Assembly: GCA_963575745.1 (NCBI GenBank)
Contig: CAUYUJ010001713.1
Span: 1 to 64,000, forward strand
Source: Prorocentrum cordatum
Taxonomy: Eukaryota; Sar; Dinophyceae; Prorocentrales; Prorocentraceae
DNA: 64,000 nucleotides
Direction of reading: 5' to 3'
Program-made: the position numbers and the translations under genes
The notes under the pieces: model-generated
Seen by the model: the letters and a program-made list of their open reading frames with translations, nothing else
Told to the model about the DNA's origin: nothing
The model's database searches: none
Shown here: positions 21,306-33,146 of the stretch, piece by piece
Position numbering within the stretch: position 1 is the stretch's first letter
Layout of the letters: each line of letters begins with the position of its first letter

Positions 21306-23666
21306 GGGGCTCGTAGAGCTTCCTGACAACATATAATGTCGAAGAGAATTAAACAGAAAAATAGTTATTCAGCCCAACCAATTTCAGACCTCTCGGATGC
21401 AACAGCTGAACGCCTCCGATGCTTCTGGAGTGTCTTCTATACGAGCTCTGTAGCTCTCCTACAGCCCGAGTTACGTGCGTAAATCGACAGCACCTCTCAA
21501 GATGACTCGAACAATACGAATAGTTTCGAACACCTAGCTTGAGTATCAGACCGAGTTCAGACCTCTCCATGCGAGAGGCGGACGCGTCTGATGTGTCTGA
21601 ATCGATTCCTGTGATTACCAGCCCTGCAGGCTCCCTACAGCCCGAGTTAAGTGCAGGAAACCGACAACACCTCTTAGGATGACTCGAACAATACCAATAG
21701 TTCTGCGAACCTAGTTCGGGCAGCAGACAGAGTTCGGAGCTCTGGATTCGAAAGGCGGACGCACATGATGTCTCCGAATCGATTCCAGTGATTACCAGCC
21801 ATGCAGCCTCCCCTACAGCCCGAGTTAAGTGCAGAGAACCGACAGCATCTCTCAAGATGACTTGAACAATACAAATAGTTTCGCGATTCTAGATCGGGCA
21901 GCAGACCGAGTTCAGAGCTCTGGATTCAACAGACAATGGCCACTGATGATTCTGAATCAGATTCTGTAAGTACCAGCTCTGTAGCTGTCCTGTAGCTCGA
22001 GTTGAATACAGAAAACCGAGACAGCTCGAGTTAAGTACAGAAAACCGAGAGTTCCTGTCAAGATGACTCGAATAATACGAATAGGTTTGCGGACCTAGCT
22101 CGGCTAACAGACCGAGTTCAGACCTCTGGATTCAACAGGCGAACGCGTCTAATCATTCTACATCGATTAGCTGTGCTTACCAGCTCTGTAGCTGTCCTAA
22201 AGCTCGAGTTATGTTCAAAAAACCGTCAGCGCGTATCAAGATGACTCAAAACGGCCGATCCCGCCACAGTGCTTTTTGATAGTAATGTTCACCCGATCGA
22301 GCTGAGATCAAGATGGCGAGCGGGAATAAGATCGAATATCACGGGAAAAAATACTAGAGTCAAACGAAATGTTGAATTTCGAGAACAAAACTGGGCGCCG
22401 GCGGTAAACTGTCAACCTTCGTTACCGCCAGGGGACTCGTAGAGCTTCCTGACAACGAAAAAAAAACACTGAAAAATAATTCAGCCCAAGCAATTTCAGA
22501 CCTCTCTGATGTAACAGCTGAACGCCCCCGATGCTTCTGGATTGTCTTCTGTACGAGCTCTCCTACAGCCCGAGTTACGTGCGTAAATCGACAGCACCTC
22601 TCGAGATGACTCGAACAATACAAATAGTTTCGCAAACCTAGCTCGAGTATCAGACCGAGTTCAGACCTCTGCATGCGACAGGCAGACGCGTCTGATGTCT
22701 CTCAATCGATTTCTGTGATTACCAGCCCTGCAGCCACTCTACAGCGCGAGTTGCAGGAAACCGACAGCACCTCTCAGGATGACTCGAACCATACAAATAG
22801 TTTTGCGGACCTAGTTCGGGCAGCAGACAGAGTTCGGCTCTGGATTCGAAAGGCGGACGCACATGATGTCTCCGAATCGATTCCAGTGATTACCAGCCAT
22901 GCAGCCTTCCCACAGCCTGGCAGAGAACCGACAGCATCTCTCAAGATGACTCGAACAACACGAATGGTTTCGCGATTCTCGATCGGGCAGTAAACCGACA
23001 ACCTCCACTGATGACTCTGAATCAAATTCTGTACGCATCAGCTCTCTAGCTGTGCTGTAGCTCGAGTTAAGTACAGAAAACGGAGAGCGTCTGTCAAGAT
23101 GACTCGAATAATGCGAATAGGTTTATGGACCTAGCTCGGCTAGCAGACGGAGTTCAGACCTATAGGTTCAACAGGCGAACGCGGCTGATCTTGAGAAAAC
23201 TGGCAGCGCGTGACAAGATGACCCGAAACGGCCGATCCCGTCCGTGTGCTTTTGGCAGTAAAAGGTACCCGCTGAGATCAAGATGGCGAGCGGGAATAAG
23301 ATCGAATATCACAGGAAAAAATAATTGAATTTCGAAAACAAAACTGACGCCGGCGGTGAACCGTAAACCTGATCACCGCCGGGAACCTCGTAGAGCTCAT
23401 AGCACGTGTGAGAGTGCTCAGCATCAAAAGGAAGGGCTTCTCGGAGCATTTCTCAAAAAAGAGAAACATGATTTTTTTCATGTCGACATAAAGTTGTTCG
23501 GCAAGTGTTTTGATAAAAAGGGCAATATTAAGATGCAGAGGCCCTCATAGTCGTATACAGGTTCGAAAAATCTGCTTTCTCAAAATGAATGGTCAAATAT
23601 CTTTCAAATATCCACAAAACCACCGAAAAGTTGTCACATTGTCCTTTTTGGCCGGGTCGGCCAACT

Positions 23667-25891
23667 GGGCGCCGGCGGTAAACCGTCAACCTTGGTTACC
23701 GCCGGGAGACTCGTAGAGCTTCCTAGCTCGACTTAAGTTGAGAAAACCGACAGCACCTACCAACATTCCGACGTGAAAATTTTTTGACCTCTGAATGCGA
23801 CAGGCGGACGCGTCTGATGTCTGCGAATCGACTCCTGTCATTACCAGCCCTGCAGCCCCCCTACAGCCCGAGTTAAGTGCAGAAAACCGACAGCACCTCT
23901 CTCGAACAATACAGTAGTTTTGCAGACCCAATTCGGGCAGCAGACCGAGTTCCGAGCTCTCGACTCGACAGGCGGATGCGCCTGATGTCTTCAAATCGAT
24001 TCCTGTGACCACCAGCACTGTAGCCCCCCCTGAGCGCGAGTTGAGAGCAGAAAAGCGAGAGCACTTCTCAAGATGACTCGACCAATACGAATAGTTTCGC
24101 GATTCTAGATCAGGCAGCAGACCGAGTTCAGCTCTGGATTCGACAGACAAACGCAACTGATGATTCTGAATCGGTTTCTGTAAATATCAGCTCTGTAGCT
24201 GTCCTACAGCTCGAGTTAAGTACAGAAAACCGAGAGTTCCTGTCAAGATGACTCGAATAACACGAATAGGTTTGCGTACCTAGCTCGGCTAACAGACCGA
24301 GTTCAGACCTCTGGATTCAACAGGCAAACGCGCCCAATCATTCTACATCGATTAGCTGTGCTTACCAGCTCTGTAGCTGTCCTAAAGCTCGAGTTATGTT
24401 CAGAAAACCGTCAGGGCGTGTCAAGATGACTCGAAACGGCCGATCCCGCCACAGTGCTTTTCGATAGTAATATTCACCCGATCGAGCTGAGATCAAGATG
24501 GCGAGCGGGAATAAGATCGAATATCACGGGAACAAACACTAGAGCTCTAACGAATGGTTGAAATGGGCGCCGGCGGTAAACCGTCAACCTTTCTTACCGG
24601 CGGGGGACTCGTAGAGCTTCCTGACAACATATAATGTCGAAAAAAATTACACCGAACAAATAATTTTTCAGCCCGAGCAATTTCAGACCTCTCGGATGCA
24701 ACAGCCGAACGCCCCCGATGCTTCTGGATTGTCTTCTGTACGAGCTCTGTAGCTACAGCCCGAGTTACGTGCGTAAATCGACAGCACCTCTCAAGATGAC
24801 TCGAACAATACGAATAGTTTGGCAAACCTAGCTCGAGTATCAGACCGAGTTCAGACCTCTGCATGCGACAGGCGGACGCGTCTGATGTCTCTGAATCGAT
24901 TCCTGTGATTACCAGCCCTGCAACCTCCTCTACAGCCCGAGTTAAGTGCAGGAAACCTAGAGCACCTCTCAGGATCACTCGAACAATACGAATAGTTTTG
25001 CAGACCTAGTTCGGACAGCAGACCGAGTTCCGAGCTCTCGATTCGACAGGCGGGCGCGCCTGTTTTCTTCAAATTCATTCCTGTGGCTGCCAGCACTGTA
25101 GCTCCCCTACAGCCCGAGTTGAGTACAGAGAACCGACAGCATCTCTCAAGATAACTTGAACAATACGAATAATGTCGCGATTCTAGATCGAACAGCAGAC
25201 CGAGTTCAGAGCTCTGAATTCAACCGACAACGGCCACGGATGATTCTGAATCAGATTCTGTACGCATCAGCTCTGTAGCTGTCCTGTAGCTCGAGTTGAA
25301 TACAGAAAACCGAGAGCGTCTGTCGAGATGACTCGAATACTACGAATAGGTTTACGGACCTAGCTCGGCTAGCAGACCGAGTTCAGACCTCTGGGTTCAA
25401 CAGGCGAACGCGCCTGATGATTCTGCATCCATTAGCTGTGCTTACCAGCTCTGTAGCTGTCCTATAGCTCGAGTTATCTTCAGAAAACCGACAGCGCGTA
25501 TCAAGATGACTCCAAACGGCCGATCCCGCCCGCGTGCTTTTTGGCAGTAAAAGATACCCGATCGAGCTGAGATCAAGATAGCGAGCGGGAATAAGATCGA
25601 ACATCACGGGAAAAAATACTGGAGCTCTAACGAACGGTTGAATTTCGAGAACAAAATGTTCAACCGACCAAAAGTCACCAAAAGTTCCGTAGAGATTTGT
25701 CTTGCCAACTGGCTCTCCAGCGCCCCGGAATTACTCTTAAGCTTCTAGCAACTTGCTAATGGAAGCTCTACGAGTTATTTCGAGAACAAAATTTTCAAGT
25801 TCCGTCGAGATTTTTCGAACCAACTAGCCCGCCAGTGCGTCCGAATTACTCTTAAGCTTCCAGCTGCTAGCTTAGGGAAGCTCTACGAGTC
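23667..25891 (+). mobile_element. hairpin module, second level
   Basis: Inserted in the outer module at GGTCGGCCAACT (23655-23666). It closes with GGGAAGCTCTACGAGTC at 25891, followed by ACTAGCTCCACCCC, exactly the outer continuation seen in uninterrupted copies such as 29331. Three-base duplication ACT. It contains satellite monomers and the third-level module. Confidence 0.75.
24565..25776 (+). mobile_element. hairpin module, third level
   Basis: The host sequence CTCTAACGAATGGTTGAA is cut near 24562 and resumes after 25776 as ATTTCGAGAACAAAATTTTCAA, restoring the usual satellite-end segment. About 1.2 kb, with hairpin, CTCGTAGAGCTTCC, about five monomers, end segment, and tail GGAAGCTCTACGAGTT. 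Confidence 0.75.
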
Positions 25892-27467
25892 ACTAGCTCC
25901 ACCCCGCTCCGGAATTCCTGTTGCTCATCGATGCCGAAGAGCTCTACGAGGCACTGGGCGCCGGCGGTAAACCGTCAACCTTTGTTACCGCCGGGGGACT
26001 CGTAGAGCTTCCTGACAACATATAATGTAGAAAAAATACACAGAAAAAATAGTTTTCAGCCCAAGCAATTTCAAACCTCCCGGATGCAACAGCCGAACGC
26101 CCCGGATGCTTCTGGATTCTCTTCTGCACGAGCTCTGTAGCTCTCCTACAGCCCGAGTTACGTGCGAAAATCGACAGCACCTCTCAAGATGACTCGAATA
26201 ATACGAATAGTTTCGCAAACCTAGCTCGAGTGTCAGACCGAGTTCAGACCTCTGCATGCGACAGGTGGACGCGTCTGATGTGTGTGAATCGACTCCTGCG
26301 ATTACCAGCCCAACAGCCCCCCCTACAGCCCGTTAAGTGCAGAAAACCGACAGCACCTGTCAGGATGACTCGAACAATGCGAATATGTTCGCAGACCTAG
26401 TTCGGGCAGCAGACAGAGTTCGAAGCTCTGGATTCGAAAGGCGGACGCGCCTGATGTCTCCGAATCCATTCTAGTGATTACCAGCCATGCAGCTGCCGAG
26501 TTAAGTGCAGAGAACCAACAGCATCTCTCAAGATAACTCGAACAGTACGAATAGTTTTTGCGATTCTAGATCGGGCAGCAGACCGAGTTCAGAGCTCTGG
26601 AGTCAACAGACAAGGGCTACTGATGATTCTGAATCAGATTATGCACGTATCAGAAAACCGAGAGCGTCTATCGAGATGACTCGAATACTACGAATAGGTC
26701 TACGGACCTAGCTCGGCTAGCAGACCGAGTTCAGACCTCTCGGTTCAACAGGCGAACGCGCCTGATTATTCTGAATCGATTAGCTGTGCTCACCGGCTCT
26801 GTACCTGTCCTGAAGCTCGAGTTATCTTGAGAAAACAGTCACCGCGTGACAAGCTGATCCGAAACGGGCGATCCCGCCGCAGTGCTTTTTGGCAGTAAAA
26901 GGTACCCGATCGAGCTGAGATCAAGATGGCGAGCGGGAATAAGATCGAATAGCACGGGAAAAAATACTAGAGCTCTAACGGATGGTTGAAGTTTGAGAAC
27001 CAAATTTCAACCGACCAAAAGTCATCAAAATGTCCGTCGAGATTTTTCTTGCCAACTAGCTCTCCAGCGCCCCGGAACTGGCGCCGGCGGTGAACCGTCA
27101 ACCTGGTCACCGCCGGAAACCTCGTAGAGCTCCTTGCATCCGTAAGAGATCTCAGGATCAAAGCGAGAGCTTCTGGGAGCTTTTCTACAAAAACTTGAAG
27201 TTAAGATTTTTCGGAGTTAACCTGAAGTCGGTTCCTTCAAGTGAACTGATACTAAAAATGGTTCTAGAAGGCTGAGCTGCTCAGGGAACAAAGTTAATAT
27301 GTCAATGCTCGGAGTAAAAATCTGCTCTCAAAATGAATTGTCAAATATCTTTCAAAAAATCGCAAAACCACCCAAAAGCTGTCACATTGTCCGCCTCAGC
27401 CGGGTGCGCCAACTAGCTCCACCCCGCGCCGGAACTGGGCGCCGGCGGTAAACCGTCAACCTTTGTT

Positions 27468-27845
27468 TTTTTTTTGCGGTTTGCGGTCCGCCACTAGAAT
27501 CCGAATCCGAATCGGCGGAGCAGTGCAACTGAGCCCCCACCATCTTAGGTAGGTCGCAGCAGAGCGCACGCCACCTTAGCAGCAGCTCTCGTCAGGGCAG
27601 CGCAGGCAGCTAGTTCACAGCAGGTTACCGTGCTACCAGGAGGCAAGCTCATCGCCTCCTCGGCCACATCGTGCCAATGGAAGCTGTGCGAGCTGGTGCA
27701 GGAGGAGGAGGAGGAGGAGGAGGAGGAGGAGGAGATGGGAAAATCAACCTGCACGCTGGAACCCCTACCTACAACGCCAATCTGAAGCCACCACCCACCT
27801 CCACATCCTTCATTACTGACACCCCCATCGAATGCACCACGAGAG
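27468..27845 (-). mobile_element. LINE G, 378-bp 3' stub
   Basis: Target duplication CAACCTTTGTT at 27457-27467 and 27846-27856 inside a hairpin loop. T-tract up to 27475, sense 3' motif CGCAAACCGCAAAAAA. The hairpin right arm TTACCGCCGG resumes after the duplication. It is the best-defined short insertion in the window. Confidence 0.9.
27545..27844 (-). pseudogene. LINE G RNase H C-terminal fragment
   Basis: The frame reads GAFDGGVSNEGCGGGWWLQIG, a serine run encoded by a GGA/TCC repeat (about 27700-27733), then FHWHDVAEEAMSLPPGSTVTCCELAACAALTRAA and stop at 27545. It starts just before the FDGG motif, so only the last half of the permuted RNase H is retained. The Glu of the CCELAA motif is present. 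Confidence 0.8.
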
Positions 27846-30800
27846 CAACCTTTGTTACCGCCGGGGGACTCGTAGAGCTTCCTGAGAATATATAATGTGC
27901 AAAATAAATTGCAGAGAACGAATAGTTTTTCAGCCCAAGCGATTTCAGACCTCTCGATGCAACAGCCGAACGCCACCTGATGCTTCTGGATTGTCTTCAG
28001 TACGAGCTCTGTAGCTCTGCTACAGCCCGAGTTACGTGCGCTAATCAACAGCACCTCTGAAGATGACTCAAACAAAACGAACAGTTGCGTAAACCGAGCT
28101 CGAGTATCAGACCGAGTTCAGGCCTCTGAATGCGACAGGCGGACGCGTCTGATCTCTCCGAATCGATTCCTGTCATTACCAGCCCTGCAGCCCCCCTACA
28201 GCCCGAGTTAAGTGCAGAAAACTGACAGCATCTTTCAGGATGACTCGAACAATACGAACAAGTTCGCGGACCGAGTTCAGGCAGCAGACCGAGTTCGAAG
28301 CTCTGGATTCCACAGGCGGACACACCTGATGTCTCCAAATCGATTGCTGTCGCCACCAGCACTGTAGCCTCCCTAAAGCCCGAGCTTTGTGCAGAAAGCG
28401 ACAGTACCTCTCGAGATGATTCGAACAATACGAATAGTTTCGCGATCCTAGCTCGGGCAGCAGGGCGAGTTCAGAGCTCTCGATTCAACAGACGCACGCG
28501 CCTGATGATTCGCAATCGAACTCTGTGACTATGAGCTCTGTAGCTGCCCTACAGCTCGAGTTAAGCACAAAATACCGAGAGCGTCTGTCAAGATGACTCG
28601 AATAATACGAATAGGTTTGTGAACCTAGCTCGGCTATCAGACCGAGTTCAGGCCTCTAGGTTCAACAGGCGAACGCGCATGATCATTCTGACTCGACTAG
28701 TTGTCCTTACCAGCCCTCTAGCTGTCCTGAAGCTCGAGTTATCTTGAGAAAACCGACAGCGCGTATCAAGATGACTCGAAACGGCCGATCCCGCCTGCCT
28801 GCTTTTTGGCAGTAAAAGGTACCCGATCGAGCTGAGATCAAGATGGCGAGTGGGCATAAGATCGAATATCATGGGAAAAAATACTAGAGCTCTAACGAAT
28901 GTTCAAATTTTGAGAACGAAATGTTCAACCGACCAAAAGTCAGCAAAAGGTCCGTCAAGATTTTTCTTGCCGACTAGCTCTCCACCGCCCCGGAACTGGG
29001 AGCCGGCGGCAAACCGTCAACCAGATTGCCGCCGCGAGCCTCGTAGAGCTCTTATCTCGCACGGCGCTGCTCAGAACATGTGGCAGGAGCTTCTCTGATC
29101 GCGAGCTGAAAACTCGAAAAAATAGGTTTTTTTAGTTGTCACCCAACGACGGTTCCGCCAAGTGTTTTGATCGTAATACTGCAGCTACGGACCTGAGAAT
29201 TCATTGAGAGACGCGTCACAACCACTGCAGGTGCGAAAAATACCGGTTCTCAAAACGAATGTTATCTCTCACAAAGTTCGTCCAACAGACCCAAAGTTCA
29301 TTGTCCGTCGGGGCCGGGTCGGCCAACTAGCTCCACCCCGCGCCCGAATTACTGGGAGCCGGCGGTAAACCGTCAACCAGGTTACCGCCGGAAGCCTCGT
29401 AGAGCTCTTGTCTGCACGACGCTGCTTGGAACACATGGGGAAGCTTTCTCATGCGTGAGCTGGGGAACCGACAGCTCTCAGATCACTCGTATAATACGAA
29501 CAGTTTCGAGCATCTAGCTCGAGTAGCAGATCGAGTTCAGACCTCTCGATCGAACAGACAAACGCGCCTGATGATTCTGAATCGGTTTCTGTAAGTAGCA
29601 GCTCTATACCTCTCCTAAATCTTGAGAAGGACAGAAAACTGTCGACGTGTGTCAAGATGCGGGAAACTGCCGACGGTTCCCTCAAGTCTTTCGATAGAAA
29701 TATTGCAGCTACGGACCTGAGAATTTCACTGGCAGACGCGGCACAACCCACTACAGGTGAGAAAAATACCGGTTCCGAAAAAGAACTTCAAAATTTTACA
29801 CCAAGATTGCAAAACCGACCCAAAGTTACCACATTGTCTCTTAAGATCGGGTCGGCCAACTGGAACCGGCGGTAAACCGTCAACCTGGTCACCGCCGGGA
29901 ACCTCGTAGAGCTCTTTCCTTGCACGGCGATCGTCGGAACACATAAACAAAGATTTTGGAGCGACACACAAAAAACTCGAAAAATCACGTTTTTCTGTTT
30001 TTATTCAACGTCGGTTCCGCCAAGTGATTTGATAGTAATAGTGCACCTATACACCTGAAAATTTTACTGCCAGGCGCAAAATAACCCACTACAGGTGCGA
30101 AAAAACTGTTTTCTCAAATCAATTGTCAAATATCTTTCAAATATTCGCAAAACCACCCAAAAGTCAGCACTTTGTCCTTTCTGGCCGGGTCGACCGACTG
30201 GGCGCCGGCGGTAAACCGTCAACCTTTGTTACCGCCAGGGGACTGGTAGAGCTTCCTGACAATATATAATGTGGAAAATGAATTGTAGAGAACGAAAAGT
30301 TTTTCAGCCCAAGCGATTCCAGACCTCTCGATACAACAGCCAAACGCCCCCTGATGCTTCTGGATTTTCTTCTGTACGAGCTCTATGGCTCTGCTACCGC
30401 CCGAGTTACGTGCGCTTATCGAGAGCACCTCTCAAGATGACTCAGACAAAACGAATAGTTTCGTAAACGAGTATCAGACCGAGTTCAGGCCTCTGAATGC
30501 GACAGGCGGACGCGTCTCATGTCTCCGAATCGATTCCTGTGATTACCCGCCCTGCAGCCCCCTACAGCCCGAGTTAAGTGCAGAAAACTGACAGCATCTT
30601 TCAGGGTGACTCGAACAATACGAACAGGTTCGCGGACCGAGTTCGGCAGCAGACCGAGTTCCGAGCTCTGGATTCCACAGGCGGACGCGCCTGATGTTCC
30701 AAATCGATTGCTGTCGCCACCAGCACTGTAGCTCCCCCCTACAGCCCGAGTTAAGTGCAGAAAGCGACAGTATCTCTCCAGACGACTCGAGCAATACGAA

Positions 30801-31390
30801 TAGTTTTGCGATCCTAGCTCGGGCAGCAGGGCGAGTTCAGAGCTCTCGATTCAACAGACGAACGGGCCTGATGATTTCCAATCGATTTCTGTGACTATGA
30901 TCTCTGTAGCTGTCCTATAGCTCGAGTTAAGCACAAAATACCGAGAGCGTCTGTCAAGATCACTCGAATAATACGAATAGGTTTGTGGACCTAGCTCGGC
31001 TAGCAGACCGATTTCAGGCATCTGGGTTCAACAGGCGAACGCGCCTGATCATTCTGCATCGATTAGCTGTGCTCACCAGCCCTGTAGCTGTCCTGGAGCT
31101 CGAGTTATCTTGAGAAAACCGACAGCGCGTAACAAGATGACTTGAAACGGCCGATCCCGCCCGCGTGCTTTTTGGCAGTAAAAGGTACCCGATCGAGCTG
31201 AGATCAAGATGGCGAGCGAAAATAAGATCGAATATCACGGGAAAAATACTAGAGCTCTAACGAATGTTCAAATTTCGAGAACGAAATTTTCAACCGACGA
31301 AAAGTCACCAAAAGGTCTGTCGAGATTTTTCTTGCCAACTAGCTCTCCAGCGCCCCGGAACTGGGAACCGGCGGTAAACCGTCAACCAGG
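27846..31390 (+). repeat. satellite and hairpin modules
   Basis: Two satellite groups of about 1 kb (27846-28990 and 30220-31365) flank several short modules (29003-30200). Hairpins start at 29003, 29359, 29866, 30203 and about 31370. The one at 29003 has the variant stem GGCGGCAA / TTGCCGCC. The satellite groups end with the GATCCCGCCYGC...GATCAAGATGGCGAG segment. No gene-like frame is supported. Confidence 0.85.
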
Positions 31391-31468
31391 TTTTTGCGGG
31401 CTTTGCGGTGGGGTCCTCCAGCACATGCAAGCAGCGGTGCTCCCCGCGGCCACCCAGTGCTCCCCGCG
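31391..31468 (-). mobile_element. LINE H, tiny 3' stub
   Basis: Inserted after GTCAACCAGG of a hairpin loop: T-tract 31391-31395, sense motif CGCAAAGCCCGCAAAAA, then about 70 bp containing the direct repeat GTGCTCCCCGCGGCCAC twice. Module sequence CTCGTAGAGCTC resumes at about 31473. It codes for nothing. Confidence 0.65.
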
Positions 31469-31469
31469 G

Positions 31470-31975
31470 CCACCTCGTAGAGCTCTGCATAGACCAGGTC
31501 GGTTCCGAGATAACAGCAGAAAAAATCTTCTGCATACTAGCTTCAAACATAAAGACATGTTTTTTTGGTCGTACACAAAAGTGGTTCCCTCTAGTCTTTA
31601 AATCGAAATAATGCAGCTAGGGCCCTGAGAATTGCACCATCGAAAGCGCCATGATTCACTGCATAGAATAAAAATTCAAATTTGCAAAACGAATTTCAAA
31701 ATGTCTCGTCATCTTCGAAAAACTGACCCCAGGTCATCATATTGTCCGCCCGGGCCGGGTTGGCCAACTAGCTGCACCCCGCGCCGGAATTCCTCTAGCT
31801 CATCGATGCCGAAAAGCTCCACGAGGTACTAGCTCCACCCTGCGCCCGAATTCCTCTTAGCTCATCTTGCGGAAGAGCTCTACGAGGTACTCTAGCTCAT
31901 CGATGCCGAAGAGCTCTACGAGGTATTACTCTTAGCTTCCAGCAACTGGGAGCCGGCGGTAAACCGTCAACCAGG
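31470..31975 (+). repeat. short module and three module tails
   Basis: A short module body (31470-31780) is followed by successive tails at about 31796-31832, 31858-31895 and 31896-31925, each ending AGCTCYACGAGGTA and followed by CT or TACT. It then meets the hairpin at about 31951 where LINE D sits. Serial tails are expected when nested modules close one after another. Confidence 0.65.
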
Positions 31976-32004
31976 TTTTTTTGCGTCTTTTGCTGGGACC
32001 GTCT

Positions 32005-32019
32005 TGGCCACTAAGGCCA
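32005..32019 (-). promoter_or_regulatory. 3'-UTR stem-loop of LINE D
   Basis: Sense TGGCC-TTAGT-GGCCA, about 22 bases before the A-tail. Compared with LINE C (GGGCC-TTAG-GGCCC) the outermost pair differs on both sides, and pairing is kept. Confidence 0.45.
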
Positions 32020-32235
32020 GGCCCAACAAAGTATCAGGCGAAACAGAGCCTCTTATTCATCACGCAAGCAGTCAGCTCTTATACCACACAGCGAAGCTGA
32101 AGGAATAAAGAGAATCACACGCCGCAATGACACAATCAAACGCAAAGCACACAAAGACAAACGAATGAGTCAGTGAACAGCGGAGCTGCTGGAATAAACA
32201 AGAACACAGATAAAGAAGAAACAATGCGTGGCATA

Positions 32236-32880
32236 TCACTGCGAATGATCAAAGAAGGTCTGCACAACCTGTGGGAGCACCTCGCACATGCGCTCCGCCG
32301 CTGATAGTTCCGCATCTGTAACAGTGGCGCTTGGTGGCAGACACCAAGCCGCGAGATACACATCCTTGAAAATGATGTCGGTCCGCGAGAATATATATTT
32401 GTTTCGCAGACCAATCTGTATCCATACACCACAGGCACTTCCGCGGCTACAAACGCCCCCATCAAAGCCGGCTTTGATAAGGCAAGGAATATAACACTGA
32501 GATTCAAAATCGTTGAGGTAAACGAAATCGGCGTACACGTGGCCCTGACGGGCCTGATGGGTCAGCAAGTCAGCTCTCTGGTTCCATTCCCGAAAAGAAT
32601 GAGAGAAGAAGTCACGGCCAGCCTCTGGAGGCCTCACCGAGTAAGTTTCCTGCATATCGTCCAACTTATTAATCAGAGCATCCACCCTTTTCTGATATAC
32701 CTGAGCTAATACTTTCCATTTCCCGCAGAGCCAGTTAATTACAAGCAGTGAGTCCCCCTGGATACCCAGTGGTATCCCGTCCGTATCGAGGTCCCACTGT
32801 GTACAACGCATGTTATGCAACGCAATACGTTTGCTGAGACGATCCCTATACGCTGGTGTATCCTCCCGATCCTGACCAAT
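32236..32880 (-). pseudogene. LINE D permuted RNase H segment
   Basis: Order of motifs: IPLGIQGDSLLVINW, FREWNQRADLLTHQAR, AGFDGGVCSRGSACG, SATVTDAELSAAERM, then stop at 32236. All four acidic positions are kept. It lies in a different frame from the RT, so no intact ORF2 protein can be made from this copy. Confidence 0.85.
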
Positions 32881-33146
32881 ATGAACCCTCCATCCTCATC
32901 CAAGTTCAAGAACACAGGCACCCCTGAGGACGCCAAACCTTTGCACTTCTTTTGGAAATACTTCAACATAGTACTAGAACAAACATTTGCAGCGAAATCC
33001 ATGAAATGTTCAAAACTTCCAGCAAAGAAATCCCACCAGGATAAACCATAAAACGATTCCAATGAATAGTACCACGGACGAAGTCCCACACTCTCCTGTC
33101 CCCCCCGATGTCGTTTCATTGAGCTGGCCTCCTTCCAATTCCCCCA
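32739..33146 (-). pseudogene. LINE D ORF2 connector after premature TGA
   Basis: Same frame as the RT, reading WGNWKEASSMKRHRGG, SVGLRPWYYSLESFYGLSWWDFF and FQKKCKGLASSG, the connector found between thumb and RNase H in LINEs A, C and E. A frameshift at about 32875-32895 moves the true sequence (IGQDREDTPAYRDRLSKRIALHNM) to the frame of the next segment. Confidence 0.75.

Larger units (their letters stand above)
23346..25952 (+). mobile_element. hairpin module, outer level (short-type ends)
   Basis: It opens with ACT then hairpin GACGCCGGCGGTGAACC (23346) and closes with GAAGAGCTCTACGAGGC (ends 25952) followed by ACT. It holds a short-module body and two deeper insertions. After the inner module ends at 25891, its own tail ACTAGCTCCACCCC...GCTCATCGATGCCG resumes and completes it. 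Confidence 0.7.
21306..27456 (+). repeat. satellite array with nested hairpin modules
   Basis: Tandem monomers of about 178 bp recur: GATGACTCGAACAATACGAATAG, GACCTAGCTCGGCTAGC, CAGACCGAGTTCAGACCTCT, AGGCGGACGCGTCTGATG, CCAGCCCTGCAG, and CTACAGCCCGAGTTAAG. For example, GATGACTCGA/GATGACTTGA falls near 21501, 21678, 21855. Groups of about five or six monomers end in a distinct segment (GATCCCGCC, GAGCTGAGATCAAGATGGCG, TACTAGAGCTCTAACGAATGG). Hairpins start at 22398, 23349, 23672, 24570, 25961 and 27083. Short modules lie at 23395-23660 and 27117-27440. No host genes. Confidence 0.9.

Noticed and set aside
21349-21855. Longer open frames (up to about 170 codons) inside satellite DNA
   Set aside because: They are translations of tandem monomers in a stop-poor frame; repeats of the same peptide follow the 178-bp period.
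21306-31390. Regular repeats resembling a CRISPR array
   Set aside because: The unit is about 178 bp without unique spacers, and the context is eukaryotic LINEs.
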